NCBI RefSeq assembly: GCF_000208865.1
Contig: NC_018391.1
Span: forward strand, 1,302,001-1,366,000
Reading direction: 5' to 3'
From: Neospora caninum Liverpool
Lineage: Eukaryota > Apicomplexa > Conoidasida > Eucoccidiorida > Sarcocystidae
DNA: 64,000 nt
The position numbers and the translations under genes are program-made. Of this stretch, positions 46,443 to 57,913 are shown piece after piece. Within the stretch, counting starts at the first letter, position 1, and each line of letters opens with the position of its first letter. The notes beneath the pieces were generated by a model. It saw nothing but the letters and a program-made list of their open reading frames with translations. It searched no databases and was not told the origin of the DNA.

Positions 46443-49400
46443 TTATACGCTAGTCTCTAGAGTGCTCCGAAGAGCCGAAAAAAACCAGTAACTCCTGAGG
46501 CACATCTCTGCCTCTGCCCGGTGCTGCCCGACTTGCAGCGCGCAGTGAAATTGTCTCCGCACCAACTGTTCACGGATAGACATCCACGCCCAGCTCGGCA
46601 CAGCCTCTTCGTTCTCCGACTGTCGGTTTGCTTCCATCATTTGTTCCTTGTCGGCACGAGCACCAGCATCTCCCATCAGCATGTCAAAGACTGCCGCACA
46701 GTGACGACTGCGCAAATTCGCCAACCGCTGACAGCTCCACGCGCTTTCAGACGAACAGCACGCGCATGAGAAGTGGTGTGTTTTGTGGAGAAGAAGCAGA
46801 CGCAGCATTCGACTTCTTGAGAGAGCCTCTCCGTTGCACTGTGTTCCGCGCGGTTTGAAGCTAATACGTGGCTGAAGTGGAGCATGAATGTTCGCAGCGA
46901 TACTCTCATCTGTGAGGCGAACACTTGCCACGGCGCTCGACTGACCGCCTTTTATCTTGTCGAGGAAAAGATCCTCCACTAAAAGCCGCTGTTCTCGGAT
47001 CGCGGGGCGTACGACATCCTGCCACCATTTGCTCTCGCCCAAGTCGTCGTGTGCATCACGCAGAGAGACACCACTTTGAATGGCTTCGGAATTCGCACTC
47101 CGCCGCCTCTCCCCCCCCAGGCATGACCTCCATGCAAAGCTGTTGCCGGCACTGGCTCTCGCCGCTGCTATCCTCTGTTCACTCCGGAACAGAAGACGTC
47201 CCAGTGTGCCTCCGATTTGAAGCATTAAAAACTCGCTCACAGGCATTCTCACTCGCCCCGTACGCCACGGATCAACGGACTGCTCCAACAGCTCGTCTCG
47301 CGTGCACAGCGCCGAGTTGCGGCTCAGCTGCTGTCGGCGGTGAAGGCCAGACATCTGGTTGTCGGTTGACAGAAGGTTCGTGGACGGAGACGCGGAACTG
47401 TTCAAAACGTCAGACTGGGATTTCGCAGGGACACCCGAGTCTCCATAGAGGGCTGCTTCAATGATACGGCTGGTGCGAATCTTCGCTTCTTCGGATTCGC
47501 CTGGGCAGTCCCCGGGCTCTCCTAGTCCTCGGCCATCGGGCTCCCCATCGTCTGCAGTATCCACATAAGCGCTGAGCGCCAAGACTGACTGACGGCACGC
47601 TGCGCACGGACACCCAGCAGAGAACTCTGGCGACGGCGAAATGCGCCTCCGCTCCGCCTCTGCGATGCCAGTGTCTGTGCTGTCGCGAAACGCGCCATTA
47701 GGCATGAGATGATCTTCTGTAGGCTGTCGCGTCTCCTGAAGGAGAAGGGGCAGAAGAGGCTGAGGCAGAGCGTGGTGGAGGCTGACGGATTCGAAGACAT
47801 CGTACTGCGCAATAGAAGAGAGGAACGCCGCTGCCACGAAATCTACGTGTTCTTGTACGCTAAGGAAGATGTCTTCTTCGCGCTGGCTAGCCAATGCAGC
47901 CACGTTCAGAGCGCCTTCGTCCAGGGCGACGTTGTCCCATTTTCCCGGCTCGGCGTCGGAGTCGATTTCTCGCCCAGACCCGCTGGCTGAACGTTCCTTG
48001 ACATCCAACGTCGAGCCGCCAAGACCTCCACGCGACGGACTTCGAATCTGACATACGTCATTTTCCGTGTTTCCGTGGCCATCTGCGGTAAGAAAGCCGT
48101 CCATCACGCGTTCTTCTACAGCTGAACAGACCCCTGAATAAAACGAAAAGGTGGCAAGGCAACGCGCCAAAAGTTCCTGCTGCCTCTCTGCGGTGATGCG
48201 CGCCAGAGGGGGCCCAACTGCGCCTCGTAGAAGGACCAGCCTTTTATCGTTGTCGTCGCCTGTCCGCTGTGAAGTCCTCGATTCTGGGAGTTCCTCTGAG
48301 TCAAGGTGGAAGGGAGTGTCGCTACCGATTATCTTTGTCTCTTCTCCACCTCGCAAGTCGCCTCTCCCTATGGCCCCCACAGTCTCTTCTCCGCCTTGAG
48401 ACACTCCTCCCTTCTCTCCCCCTTCCTGGTCTCTGTCGGATAGAAGGGAGCCCAGCGGGTGTCCTGCTGCAGCGTTGCCAGCGTCAAGACTCAAACGTGC
48501 GCCAGGAACGTGACCTGCTTGTGCATGCTGCACGTCATGCACGATGCACGGTCGCTTCCCTTCTGCGGCGTCGCGGTCTTGATGGACTTTGTTTTCGCCT
48601 AGTCCTGCAAAACCCCAGCTTCCCGTTTCGTCTGCCATTCTCTGAATATCGAGATCCGCTTTGTTGTGCGTTTGGTGCAGCTGTTGGGATCGCTGCCACC
48701 TTCCAGTGAGGACCTGAACAAAGTCGTCACTCGCCTGCTGTTGAGCAGAAAAGACTTCAGCAGCCGCTGCTCGCGCTGCAGCTGAATTGACCGAGGAGAA
48801 AGGAGTCGACAGGGCGGTCGAATTGGTGGAAGTCTCGAAAAGGCACCCCTGGGAGAGATCCTCGAGTGTGTCAGGCGCCGCCCAGGGGAAAAGCGCCGCA
48901 CGCAGACGACAGCTACCCGTCGCAGCGGCTGCCCCGGACGCCGCAAGCGAAGAGGAAAGAAGGAGTTGTCCAAAGTCGGCAGCTCCGGACGCGGGAAGAT
49001 TCAGAATGGCGTGGGGGGCTGTGGCCGACACTGCGGCACCCAGAGACACCACGGGGAGCCCGGAAGCGAGCGGGGAGACTGCTGCTTCGCCGGACCGTTT
49101 TGCCGACGAAACTGGCTGTGCCGTTCCGGCAGAAGCCAGCGGGGAAGGCGCCGCCGCCAGCAGGAGGAGGAAGTCTTCGAGACCTGAGAGATTGTCGGGC
49201 GGGTCGGAGAGGAACAGCGGAGACTGAATTGCCGTTTCGACTGCCGACAACGAAACGCCTGGCCTTCGGGGCTCAGCTGCACTACCTCCACGCCCTGGCG
49301 GTTGCGCAGAGTGAGAAAAAAGACGAGAAGCCTCAAGACCAGCGAGGAAGTTGTGAAGCATGCAGAGTTTGTGAGCAGGCAGGAGACACCGCGACGTGTA

Positions 49401-51242
49401 CATCCACAGGAGGAACGGGATCAAGCTTGCAAGGAAGCCTCGGACATATTCGACACATTCTGCACGACTGAGCGAGGCAAAAGGACAGCAGCTGCATCTT
49501 CGATGCATCGCCGACTCAAGTGTGCCTCGCTCGCCGTCTTCCTCGCCTACGGACTGATCCGTTGTCTCTCGACCCTGCCTCGCCTCACGTTCCCGCTCCT
49601 GTCCGCGGCTTGCTTCGCCTACGTTCCTCGCTCCGGTGCGGCCTACTTCAGCCGCCTCTGCCTCGTCGCCTCTGGTTCGGGGCGCGGGGCACCTGGCAAA
49701 AGAGGCGTGCGCCAGCAGTAAGTCTCTCGCCTCACCCACGCTTTCCAGTGCCTCCGTTACGGCTAGAGCTGCAGCCGAATCCTTCGCGTCCGCTAGGACG
49801 GCGACAGGCTCTGCCTGGTCGCAGAGTCTCCACCAAGACGCCAGCGCATGGAAAAGAGAGTCTTGGTAGTCGGCCGGCGACGACAGAACGAGAAGAAGGA
49901 AGGCAGAGAAGGCAGTCGGGCTGCTCCGCAATGCGCAGCAGAGCGAAACTGCCCGAGCGAGCTGGCCGAGAACTCTCCGTTCATGACGCCTTTTCCGCCG
50001 TTGCCCACGAAGAAGCCGCTTTGCTCTCGACCGAAACGCCGTTGGGGCTTCTGCTTTCTTCGGGGCGTTTTCAGCCCCCAAGTCGCTTCCAGCGCTTCTC
50101 GAGCTCGCGTCCCGCGCACCGCATGATCCTTCGTTTTCCTGTCTCGACAGCAGCTCGTCTCGGCGTGCGTGCACACCAGAGCCGGTGTGAACGCAGGCGT
50201 CGGCGTGAGCAGAGCCGGCCAGGCTGCCGGAACCAGCTCTGGCCGACGCTTCTGCTTCCCCATCATGATCGGTTGCGGTGTCGGTGCCGGAATCGCCACT
50301 TGATTCATCAGAAAATTGCATTCCGAGTTCCCACTGGCGGTCCAGATCGTGCGCCTCTCGATAAAGTTCCGTTTCTCTCTGGACCAGCACGCGCCCTCTG
50401 GGATGATGCATAACGCAGTGGGCATGCCTTCCCTCTTCCGGCTCCGCCCAAACGTCTCGGGGACCAGCTGCTTCGTTCGGCGGCACAATCGCCCTTGCTT
50501 GCAGCTGAGCCGAAGAAGTCGAGGAATCCGCCACGAGGTGCACAAAGGCTTGATGCAGCTCACTCAGCAGTGACGCAGCCCGGAGTACGGGCGACGAGCA
50601 CGCATCGCCACTGGAGTTTCCTCCTGGGACTGGAGCCTCCGAGCCTCGAGAGGAAGGTTTCCCTTCTTGGGCGTGTGCGTCTCGGCCACCGGAAACGTCG
50701 GTCGGCCCCGATACCGCGGCTCCAAACAGTTGAAGAACTGCAACGGACGGGAACGAGGAAAAATCACCTTCGCTCGCTTCATGCCCTGGTTCTTCGAGGG
50801 CAGAAACCAGGGCGGCAGCAAAGGCAAGAAGCAGCTCCAGGAAAGCCTGGATTTCCTCCGTTTGGCCATCGAGGATCTGCAAGTTCTTCGGCGCGTCGAG
50901 GTGAACGCGGGGAACGCCGCCGTGAGGCATTTTGCCGTGAACCGACGGTGACGTGAGGCCGGAACACAGCATACTCGGGGTATCGGCGAGCGTCAGTGCG
51001 GGAAAAGAGGATCTGCGGACGGATCCCTGCCAAGCACCGTTCACACTTGTGCCCGGATGAGCCTCGAGTGTGTTTCTGATAGTGCAGAAGGAATCCTTGT
51101 CATCGTTGTAGAGAGTGTTTCTGCCTCCCTCAGCGACGTTGGAAAAGAGCTCCCCTGGGCACACATGCCACGAGACTTCACAATCTCCACTTGCAGCCGA
51201 TGTGGTCTCTGGGTGGGAAGGCCGGTCTCGGAGAGGATCCAT
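46443..51242 (-). CDS. Very large intronless protein of unknown function
   Basis: This is one uninterrupted frame of 1599 residues from an ATG at 51242 to a stop at 46443. No family is recognised. The sequence alternates low-complexity Ser/Gly/Glu-rich stretches with helical, leucine-rich blocks such as IQAFLELLLAFAAALVSALE near the N-terminus, FLASLIPFLLWMYTS mid-protein and RITAERQQELLARCLATFSF. A strongly basic patch (AKRLLRGQRRKRRHERR) could be a nuclear localisation signal. Two cysteine clusters (RRCSCCPFAS and FSCACCSSES) are visible but match no zinc-finger spacing I know. The C-terminal block (REQLVRRQFHCALQVGQHRA to the end) looks folded and helical. An open frame of this length cannot be accidental. 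It is the only gene with such a long single exon here. Confidence 0.8.
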   Translation of the reverse strand: MDPLRDRPSHPETTSAASGDCEVSWHVCPGELFSNVAEGGRNTLYNDDKDSFCTIRNTLEAHPGTSVNGAWQGSVRRSSFPALTLADTPSMLCSGLTSPSVHGKMPHGGVPRVHLDAPKNLQILDGQTEEIQAFLELLLAFAAALVSALEEPGHEASEGDFSSFPSVAVLQLFGAAVSGPTDVSGGRDAHAQEGKPSSRGSEAPVPGGNSSGDACSSPVLRAASLLSELHQAFVHLVADSSTSSAQLQARAIVPPNEAAGPRDVWAEPEEGRHAHCVMHHPRGRVLVQRETELYREAHDLDRQWELGMQFSDESSGDSGTDTATDHDGEAEASARAGSGSLAGSAHADACVHTGSGVHARRDELLSRQENEGSCGARDASSRSAGSDLGAENAPKKAEAPTAFRSRAKRLLRGQRRKRRHERRVLGQLARAVSLCCALRSSPTAFSAFLLLVLSSPADYQDSLFHALASWWRLCDQAEPVAVLADAKDSAAALAVTEALESVGEARDLLLAHASFARCPAPRTRGDEAEAAEVGRTGARNVGEASRGQEREREARQGRETTDQSVGEEDGERGTLESAMHRRCSCCPFASLSRAECVEYVRGFLASLIPFLLWMYTSRCLLPAHKLCMLHNFLAGLEASRLFSHSAQPPGRGGSAAEPRRPGVSLSAVETAIQSPLFLSDPPDNLSGLEDFLLLLAAAPSPLASAGTAQPVSSAKRSGEAAVSPLASGLPVVSLGAAVSATAPHAILNLPASGAADFGQLLLSSSLAASGAAAATGSCRLRAALFPWAAPDTLEDLSQGCLFETSTNSTALSTPFSSVNSAAARAAAAEVFSAQQQASDDFVQVLTGRWQRSQQLHQTHNKADLDIQRMADETGSWGFAGLGENKVHQDRDAAEGKRPCIVHDVQHAQAGHVPGARLSLDAGNAAAGHPLGSLLSDRDQEGGEKGGVSQGGEETVGAIGRGDLRGGEETKIIGSDTPFHLDSEELPESRTSQRTGDDNDKRLVLLRGAVGPPLARITAERQQELLARCLATFSFYSGVCSAVEERVMDGFLTADGHGNTENDVCQIRSPSRGGLGGSTLDVKERSASGSGREIDSDAEPGKWDNVALDEGALNVAALASQREEDIFLSVQEHVDFVAAAFLSSIAQYDVFESVSLHHALPQPLLPLLLQETRQPTEDHLMPNGAFRDSTDTGIAEAERRRISPSPEFSAGCPCAACRQSVLALSAYVDTADDGEPDGRGLGEPGDCPGESEEAKIRTSRIIEAALYGDSGVPAKSQSDVLNSSASPSTNLLSTDNQMSGLHRRQQLSRNSALCTRDELLEQSVDPWRTGRVRMPVSEFLMLQIGGTLGRLLFRSEQRIAAARASAGNSFAWRSCLGGERRRSANSEAIQSGVSLRDAHDDLGESKWWQDVVRPAIREQRLLVEDLFLDKIKGGQSSAVASVRLTDESIAANIHAPLQPRISFKPRGTQCNGEALSRSRMLRLLLLHKTHHFSCACCSSESAWSCQRLANLRSRHCAAVFDMLMGDAGARADKEQMMEANRQSENEEAVPSWAWMSIREQLVRRQFHCALQVGQHRAEAEMCLRSYWFFSALRSTLETSV

Positions 51243-53437
51243 GGTTGTGGCACAGCAGAGACGACTGGAGGACGAGGCCCTCAGACAGGCACGACGGTTG
51301 GTTTATCGCACGTACTGCGCGCATGATGCTGTTCTGGGATGAAGCTCCTCGCGACACCGCATCCCTTTTTATCCGGGCGACTTGCGCACGAGTTTCAGAC
51401 TTCCCGCACCCAGACTCAGCAACCAGGAATGGCAGGAGCACGACACCCATAGCCTGTGACTGTTCTAGAATGTCGGCCTCGTATCTCACCGAGGATTGAC
51501 TTTTCGGAAGCACACCGGAGAAACACGAAGGCTGCTTCGCACGAAACGCTCAAGTGCCGCGTGCGGAAATACATATGCCAGTTGCCATTAAGCCACACAG
51601 AAGAGGTAAACGGAGGAACACAAAAAATGCAACTGAAAAACCCCCGGTACCCTCAGAGGCTGCACGCTGCACGAATTGGTGCTGAGGCGGCAATGCAGTA
51701 AGACCACAGGAACCGGGGGAGGAAACGAGGAACAAGAGACCTGACAAAGTAAGGGGAGCTATCTCTTGCCTCTAGTAACTCTCTGTGTCTCTAAGCTGTT
51801 TTACAGCGCAGCGACATCCCTCTCGAAATCATCTCCTCTGGCTGCTTGCCTGCCACTTCAGCTGCTGTGTGTATTTCTTCAGGAAACCGCTGCGGCACAA
51901 TGAACATAGGAAAACACGAGGAGATATTTCCTTGATATTCTAGAGCAAAGAAATCAACAAGGACTGTACAGGACTCTTTGAAGAACTACAAGCCCGCTTG
52001 AATTGCCTCCGAATATAGCGGCATCTGGTGTGTCTCGTCATCGGTATAAGCCCAAGACAAGAGGCATACAGCGTGTGGCATTCTACAGCTTTCGTGCATG
52101 CGCTCGGAGTGGCACACAGCACTATCTCGGAACGCCGCCTTCTGCATCGGCTGGTCGTTTGTAAGCGGCGACAGTGACAGCTTTAAAGAAGACATGCAGA
52201 TAGTCGATTGTGATTGACATTAAAAGCCAGAACCATGGCCCTACACCAGAAACGAGGCAAGCTGCAGGTCTCACATCCGATGCCTAGGCGCCGGCGCCTC
52301 TGCAGTTGGAGACCTCCACGTATTACAAGGGAAAGAGGAAACAACATCATTGCAAATAAAACAAAACAGAACACCGACAACCGCTCGTGGAATGGAGAAG
52401 TGGTCCGGCTCGGTTCTGCTTCGTGTTCCGTGTTCGTAGCCCCTTAAAATGGACTCTAATGGGGACTCCAGTTTGGCTTTTTTCTTTTTAACTGGAATCG
52501 ACTCGCAAATCCTACGGGAATCCCATATGCTGGTGACACTTTTAGGCTTTGAAAGCGGCATTTCCTCGGTCTTCACTGTAAAAAATAAGCTTCTGGCTTC
52601 TATTCATTGCTCACCTCGTCTGCGGCAGGCTAGCGTTCTGTGTTACCGTGGCCGTTGTCTTGGTTGTGCTGAACCAACAGCACTCGTAACACGTCTTTTA
52701 CATGCCCTAGACGGCGCGTCTACCATAGGATTCCCACCATCATCAGAATGCCAGTTCGCTGTCAGGACCTCTCTTTCGAGGCAGCTGTCTATGCCTCTCA
52801 GCAAGGACTTAACCAGATTTCGTGTGTGTTCATAGATGGGGGGCGTATGCAGTGCTGGAGAAACGATTAACTATCGGAAAGATACGGTGGACCACTCAGT
52901 ATTAGCTGGTTGCTGTGATCCAGGATGTCTGGGTGTAGAACATCTTTTGCATGGGGACAGGTAGGCGTAGCCACTTCCGTTAAGTGGGGAGATTACCCTT
53001 TCTGATAGACCCCGACAGTACGGCTCGTCACAGTAGCGGCTATAGGGCGTCTGCTTGGCAGCAGGGTGAACAGGTACAGAGCAGAAGGTGCTCGTTAGTG
53101 AGGGACAGCCTTAAAAAATCTGATCAAAACAATTTGTTTGAATTCGGGGTCAGTAAAGGCCGAGACACATACACGCAACTGGAAGGTGTCGCGTTCTGTC
53201 CACAGGTGGCGCCAATGCACCCACACACCGGTTCCAAAAGCTCGGTATATGGAAATCCCTCTATGGTGCCATGCTGACCATTCGTAATGACACGCGGTAC
53301 ACAGGAAGCACAAGAGATCATGAGATATACAAAACCGGGCTGGTCATGCTGGCCTGTGCTCCGTCCACAAGTCTTTGGCGCATCTGATGAAAAAAATCCC
53401 GCCTGCTGCAACCACACCGGTCGACTGAGTGGCGCGC
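51243..53437. other. Intergenic region without a supported gene
   Basis: This holds the upstream region of the 1599-residue gene and the 3' flank of the tyrosine-rich gene. One plus-strand frame of 128 codons (52449-52835) starts at an ATG but lacks recognisable features. No repeats or RNA genes were noted. Confidence 0.5.
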
Positions 53438-54130
53438 TCAATACGAGTAGCGGACATATCCGTAAGGCGGGTTCCTATATCCGTAGTAAGAACCGTAGTA
53501 GGGACTGATGGGGACATGGTAGTAGCCGTACCGACGATGCCCCATGTTTCGTACTTTCCTGGATGCAGCCCAGAGCTTCGATTGCGCCGCAGCATTTTTA
53601 TCAACAACAGCCGCACGCCGTGCCGTCTTCAGGTATCTTGGATACGAACTTGGTACGTACTGGACGGGGGCATAGTATCTTGCGGGAGCATAATAATAGC
53701 TGTATGAGACCGGAGAGTAGCGGCCACGATGAGACAAATCTCGCTCCTCCGCTGCCGGTTCACCGGTGCTGATTTCCTCCTGCCGGTCGTCGACAGCGTG
53801 CCCGCCATCTTCTTTCGAAGCGTTCTGCTCCTCAAGATACCTTGGATAGTAGTGAGGAGCGGCGTAGTAGTAAGAAGAGGGATAGTAGAACGGCGAGGGG
53901 AGTACGTAGGGCACGGAGTAGGGGTACCTCCGGTGATGGGACATGACTCTCGTCGTATCCCCGTCCTCTACAAACTCATGCTTGCCTTCATCGCTCGCCG
54001 AATTTGTCTGTACTTCTTCTGAGGGGGTGAACTGGTCTGCAGACACGACCTGATCGTCAGCTTGAGCCCACGACAACAGCTGGGTAGACGCCACAACGGC
54101 AATGCTGCACAGTACGCGTGAAATTTTCAT
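53438..54130 (-). CDS. Tyrosine-rich secreted protein, probable oocyst/sporocyst wall component
   Basis: A single exon of 230 residues starts at the ATG at 54130. The first about 24 residues (MKISRVLCSIAVVASTQLLS, cleavage near AQA) are a clear signal peptide. After an acidic spacer, tyrosine-rich blocks appear: PFYYPSSYYYAAPHYYPRYL, then VSYSYYYAPARYYAPVQY, and finally YYGSYYGYRNPPYGYVRYSY. I count about 33 tyrosines in 230 residues. A YPRYL motif occurs twice. In coccidia such as Eimeria and Toxoplasma, tyrosine-rich proteins are crosslinked through dityrosine to harden oocyst and sporocyst walls, and expression is usually sporogony-specific. That role is inferred from composition and signal peptide. 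Paralogy to a particular named protein is not claimed. Confidence 0.8.
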   Translation of the reverse strand: MKISRVLCSIAVVASTQLLSWAQADDQVVSADQFTPSEEVQTNSASDEGKHEFVEDGDTTRVMSHHRRYPYSVPYVLPSPFYYPSSYYYAAPHYYPRYLEEQNASKEDGGHAVDDRQEEISTGEPAAEERDLSHRGRYSPVSYSYYYAPARYYAPVQYVPSSYPRYLKTARRAAVVDKNAAAQSKLWAASRKVRNMGHRRYGYYHVPISPYYGSYYGYRNPPYGYVRYSY

Positions 54131-56491
54131 TTTTTTGGAAAGGTCGTTTCCTCAGAGGGCGTGGCAAAGGCAGAGAACTCTGCTCCCTTTCGTGGAGTTT
54201 AGGCAACTTCTGTCTTTGCTAGTCTATCCCTCCGAATGTAGCTCTTGGCGTGACGGCACTTTTACCGGGCTGGGGAGGCGAACGGGATTTGGACTAACAA
54301 ATGACGGAAAAAATTGATTTGATAAATGGCGGGAACCTCGGCTTCCTTATCGCTGACCGCGGAGTGCTGTAGGCAATGAGAAACCCCAGAGGGCGGAACC
54401 CGTCCACCACTGACAACGAAGAGACGAAAGTCCCAAAAGTAAAACTGAACTCCATCCATACGCTCCGCAGCGATGCACCCCTCCCATTGCACCGGAAAGC
54501 CACAAAGGCTCGTGTTTGTCTTTCTTCGTGTATCCCCGTTCCATGTATGGATCTAAACTTGACTACCCTCACGAAATTCCTGCGAAGCGAGAGTGGCGCC
54601 GGCCTCAATAATGTCTCATTGTCTTCGCAGGGCTGCCTTCGGGGGGGTGATTGGATTATCCTGCCACATTTCATATGGTAGTCACATGTCTCCCGTTCGC
54701 AGTAGTAGGTGTTGTGGGCAGCACGCAGACGAGTTGGAAGTTTATCAGTCGACACCAAGAACCACCTGTGTTTTTAGGAAAAGGAGAAAAACATTTTGAG
54801 AGTATACTTTATATAACTGTATTCTTCTTTAAGGATATTCTGACTACGAATCGAAGAACTGCCTAACTGCTGCTGCATCTCAAGCCGGAGAAAGTCCAGA
54901 ACGACAAACAGCATGATCCATTAACTGGAACAGCCATGTTGCAGATCCTGTCATACAGATTCACTACTACGGTGATGTCTCGGAAAAAGCGTCTAGACAA
55001 CCTCAAGAAAGAAGCCTGATCGAATGCCAGTCGGCAGTTTCATCCCCCCACAGGATCGAGCAGTGGCTGCAAAGACGGAAAGGTTAGTATAGTGTGGCTC
55101 CGAGTGTTGGAACATGCTACCACCAAATACTCGAACGCACTATCGTCAGAAACATTATCCTCGTGTGTGCGCTTTTATCGTTCTGACTGCACCTGAGCAC
55201 AGAATTGTCTGATCGACTAAGCGATAACGAAACCGAAACCGCGTTGGTTTAATCCTGGGGCAGGCTGTTCGTTATGGTGCAGCTGGCCTGAGGCGTCCGC
55301 CACCCAAAATCGCGTCTACCGCCGGAAGTACACGAAAGACTCGAGTATCGGATGGACCCGGATTGAGGCAGTGTTCTTCCATGTTGAGGGACACGAGGTG
55401 TCACGGACCTACGCGGCACCTCAGTTCCCCTGCCAATTATATCCCTGCATAGAAAGACGTGCATTTCTTGTTGACGCTTCCCACACAACAACTCCATCCG
55501 CGCAACACAAAAAAAACAGCCAGTCGTCGGTCGGGGCGGTTAAAATATTTTCTGCTATCGGGGTTTTCCCATATCCGTCCTTCAGTCCCGGAAAGAGTGA
55601 GGTCTCAGGCTGTGTTGGCTACTGCCGCTACCACATGTACAGTGAATAGATATGAGTGCGGATGTATGGGTGCACACGCATGCACTGGCAGTGCATTCTT
55701 CACCTCTCAAGAGTGTCAGCAACAAGAGTCACTGCCCTTTGCTGCCACCACACAACCGAATATCAGATTTTTCTTCGTCTTCACAGTTTTCCTCTGCTGT
55801 TACCGGGAACTTGCTGCGCTGAAAGAGGAGCAAGCAAAGTAGTCGTGAGTAACCTAATCTCTGGGCTGTGTTACATATCATGAGCCTACGTACTACCACG
55901 GCATAGACGGTGGAAGCCGTTTAACTGATCAAGAGCCCTGTTACGTTGTACATGCGGCGGCAGGCACTGGAAAAGCTCTTTCTCAGGAAGCGACGATGTG
56001 AGGTGGGTTGACCGAAACCGGAGTGAGAAACGGATTGTTGTTGGTTCATGTCCCTCACGTGCCAAACGCCTGGCTTCTCAAGTTCCATGGCGAATTTTTA
56101 TGCAGTTACAGAAGAGAACTACGCCATTGATGTACCTGAAACCTTGCTCTGCAGATGTCGGGAGCCTTTGGATCCCGTCACTCTCCTCGCTTTGAACATC
56201 ATCAACCATCCCTTTTACCGTCACCAACACGGAACCATCTCACCGTGAAAATCAGATGGACTTGGAACACTTTCCCTCGTCGACAACAAGATAATCTTCG
56301 TTTCACCGATATACGTCCCTACATGAGCGGTTCCCTCTTCTTCCGAGAGCCTTGGCCATGTCTTGTGGTATGCTAGCAGTTTCCAGAACTAGACCTCGGT
56401 GCAGCGGGGCGTGTAATGGGAGCACCCAGTACTCTCAGTGAGCGGAAAAACACTCACGCGCCTTTCGGCTATCCTCAGCTGTAATTCTAAG
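54131..56491. other. Intergenic region without a supported gene
   Basis: This is the upstream region of the tyrosine-rich protein gene and the 3' flank of the next minus-strand gene. Open frames here are all under about 155 codons with no motif, and nothing else was recognised. Confidence 0.5.
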
Positions 56492-57913
56492 TCATTGTTC
56501 CTCATCTCCACTTGACGGTTCATCGACTCTGAGAGGCTTTGTCTCTCCTTCCTCCGAGAGGCGCCTGTTCTCCGCAGCCACTTCGCGCACAGTTAATCCT
56601 GGGAAGAGTCCTTCTTCCTCCCCGGGTCGTGGCAACGTGATTCCCTCCCCCCCGGCTTCCGTGTGTTGGTGGTTCCTTTGCTCTGGAAAAAACAAACAAC
56701 GCGATGCTGCGTCTAGACCCCAGACAGGGTCGGAAAGTGGAAACAACGGGGATGGGCGACCGGCTGCGGCCCCGCTCCCTAGACAAACGGCTGACCAACT
56801 AGAGAGGTCTGACTGCCTGGTAGCAGCGATAGGAACCCCAGACCCGCTGCAGCGCGGCGGTGGAGACGCCTCAGCTTGGGATTCGCTGTCATCGTCACTA
56901 GGAGGCTCTTCCACATATGGAGGAGGTGCGGTGTGAGGAACGTATGGGCACTGCGGTGTTTCTGCTTGCGAGGGGATGCAGGGGGAATTCCGCGAGTTGT
57001 ACACGCTTCTGCAGAGCTCACTCTTTCTTTGTCCGCTTGAGTGGAGAATACCCCTCTGCTGCGTATTTAAATGGGTGCGCAATGTGAAAGCATGACCATG
57101 GCTGGGACGACCAGATGCAGTGACTTCGTCTTGTGGCGAAGACAGAGAAGGGAACGCCGAAGAATGTGAGACAGGGGAAGACGGGAAAGGGTCAGAGCAT
57201 GAGCCCGAAATCGGCGACGAGCACCCCGGAAAGGAATGAACTATACAAGGCAACAACCCCGCCTCTCGTTTACTGCTCTCGTCTTCATTAGCTTCGCCGT
57301 TTACCTGTTGTCCTTCCCCCTTCTTCCAAAGCTTTCGGCGCTTCACAAGACCTCCGTCCCCTTCGGGAAGCCGGTCCACAAGGCTCATTTTACTCTGCGC
57401 ACTCTTGAACGCCGACGCCATCCACGCCATGCTGTGTCCGTTAGCGTGCTGCATCTGTCGCGAGAAGGACACATGAACGGACACAGAATCCCTGCCCTGT
57501 GAGCGCCTGCTCATGCTCATGATAAAATAAACGCGAGATGGGCAACCATACTGTTCTGCGTGCACGAAACGTACACTGGGAAAGGCTGCGGATTGCATTC
57601 CAGAGAAGAACAAGCGATGGGAAACATTCACGCTCCAGCACTCAAGGACGCAGGACGTGGAGGTGCGCAACGACTGAAGGGACCTGAAGACACTTGATAT
57701 GCCGGCTCCGCACGTGGAAATACACCACATGAGACGCTGGTGAGACTGCTGCCATTGTTCCACCACTGTCGACAGATCATCTGATGGCTGGCGAGATGTT
57801 TGGTGCAGGAAACGGTGGACAAAAGAAGATGCAAAGCGTGTTGAGGCAAGGTGCTTACTACTTCTTTGTACAAAGGTGTAGGGCACCAGGGGACGATTGT
57901 GTCGTACAGTCAT
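56492..57913 (-). CDS. Pro/Ser-rich protein of unknown function
   Basis: This is an open frame of 473 residues from the ATG at 57913. The frame also extends a few codons upstream without another ATG. The N-terminus is rich in Arg, Ser and Phe and nearly free of acidic residues (MTVRHNRPLVPYTFVQRSSK), which would allow a mitochondrial or signal-like presequence. The middle has a Lys-rich patch (KRRKLWKKGEG). The C-terminal half is Pro/Ser-rich with a PPPY motif inside HTAPPPYVEEPPSDDDSES, the type of site bound by WW domains, and an acidic tail ending SSGDEEQ. No enzymatic domain is visible. The N-terminal half may instead be 5' UTR, with a true start at a later ATG. Confidence 0.55.
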   Translation of the reverse strand: MTVRHNRPLVPYTFVQRSSKHLASTRFASSFVHRFLHQTSRQPSDDLSTVVEQWQQSHQRLMWCISTCGAGISSVFRSLQSLRTSTSCVLECWSVNVSHRLFFSGMQSAAFPSVRFVHAEQYGCPSRVYFIMSMSRRSQGRDSVSVHVSFSRQMQHANGHSMAWMASAFKSAQSKMSLVDRLPEGDGGLVKRRKLWKKGEGQQVNGEANEDESSKREAGLLPCIVHSFPGCSSPISGSCSDPFPSSPVSHSSAFPSLSSPQDEVTASGRPSHGHAFTLRTHLNTQQRGILHSSGQRKSELCRSVYNSRNSPCIPSQAETPQCPYVPHTAPPPYVEEPPSDDDSESQAEASPPPRCSGSGVPIAATRQSDLSSWSAVCLGSGAAAGRPSPLFPLSDPVWGLDAASRCLFFPEQRNHQHTEAGGEGITLPRPGEEEGLFPGLTVREVAAENRRLSEEGETKPLRVDEPSSGDEEQ

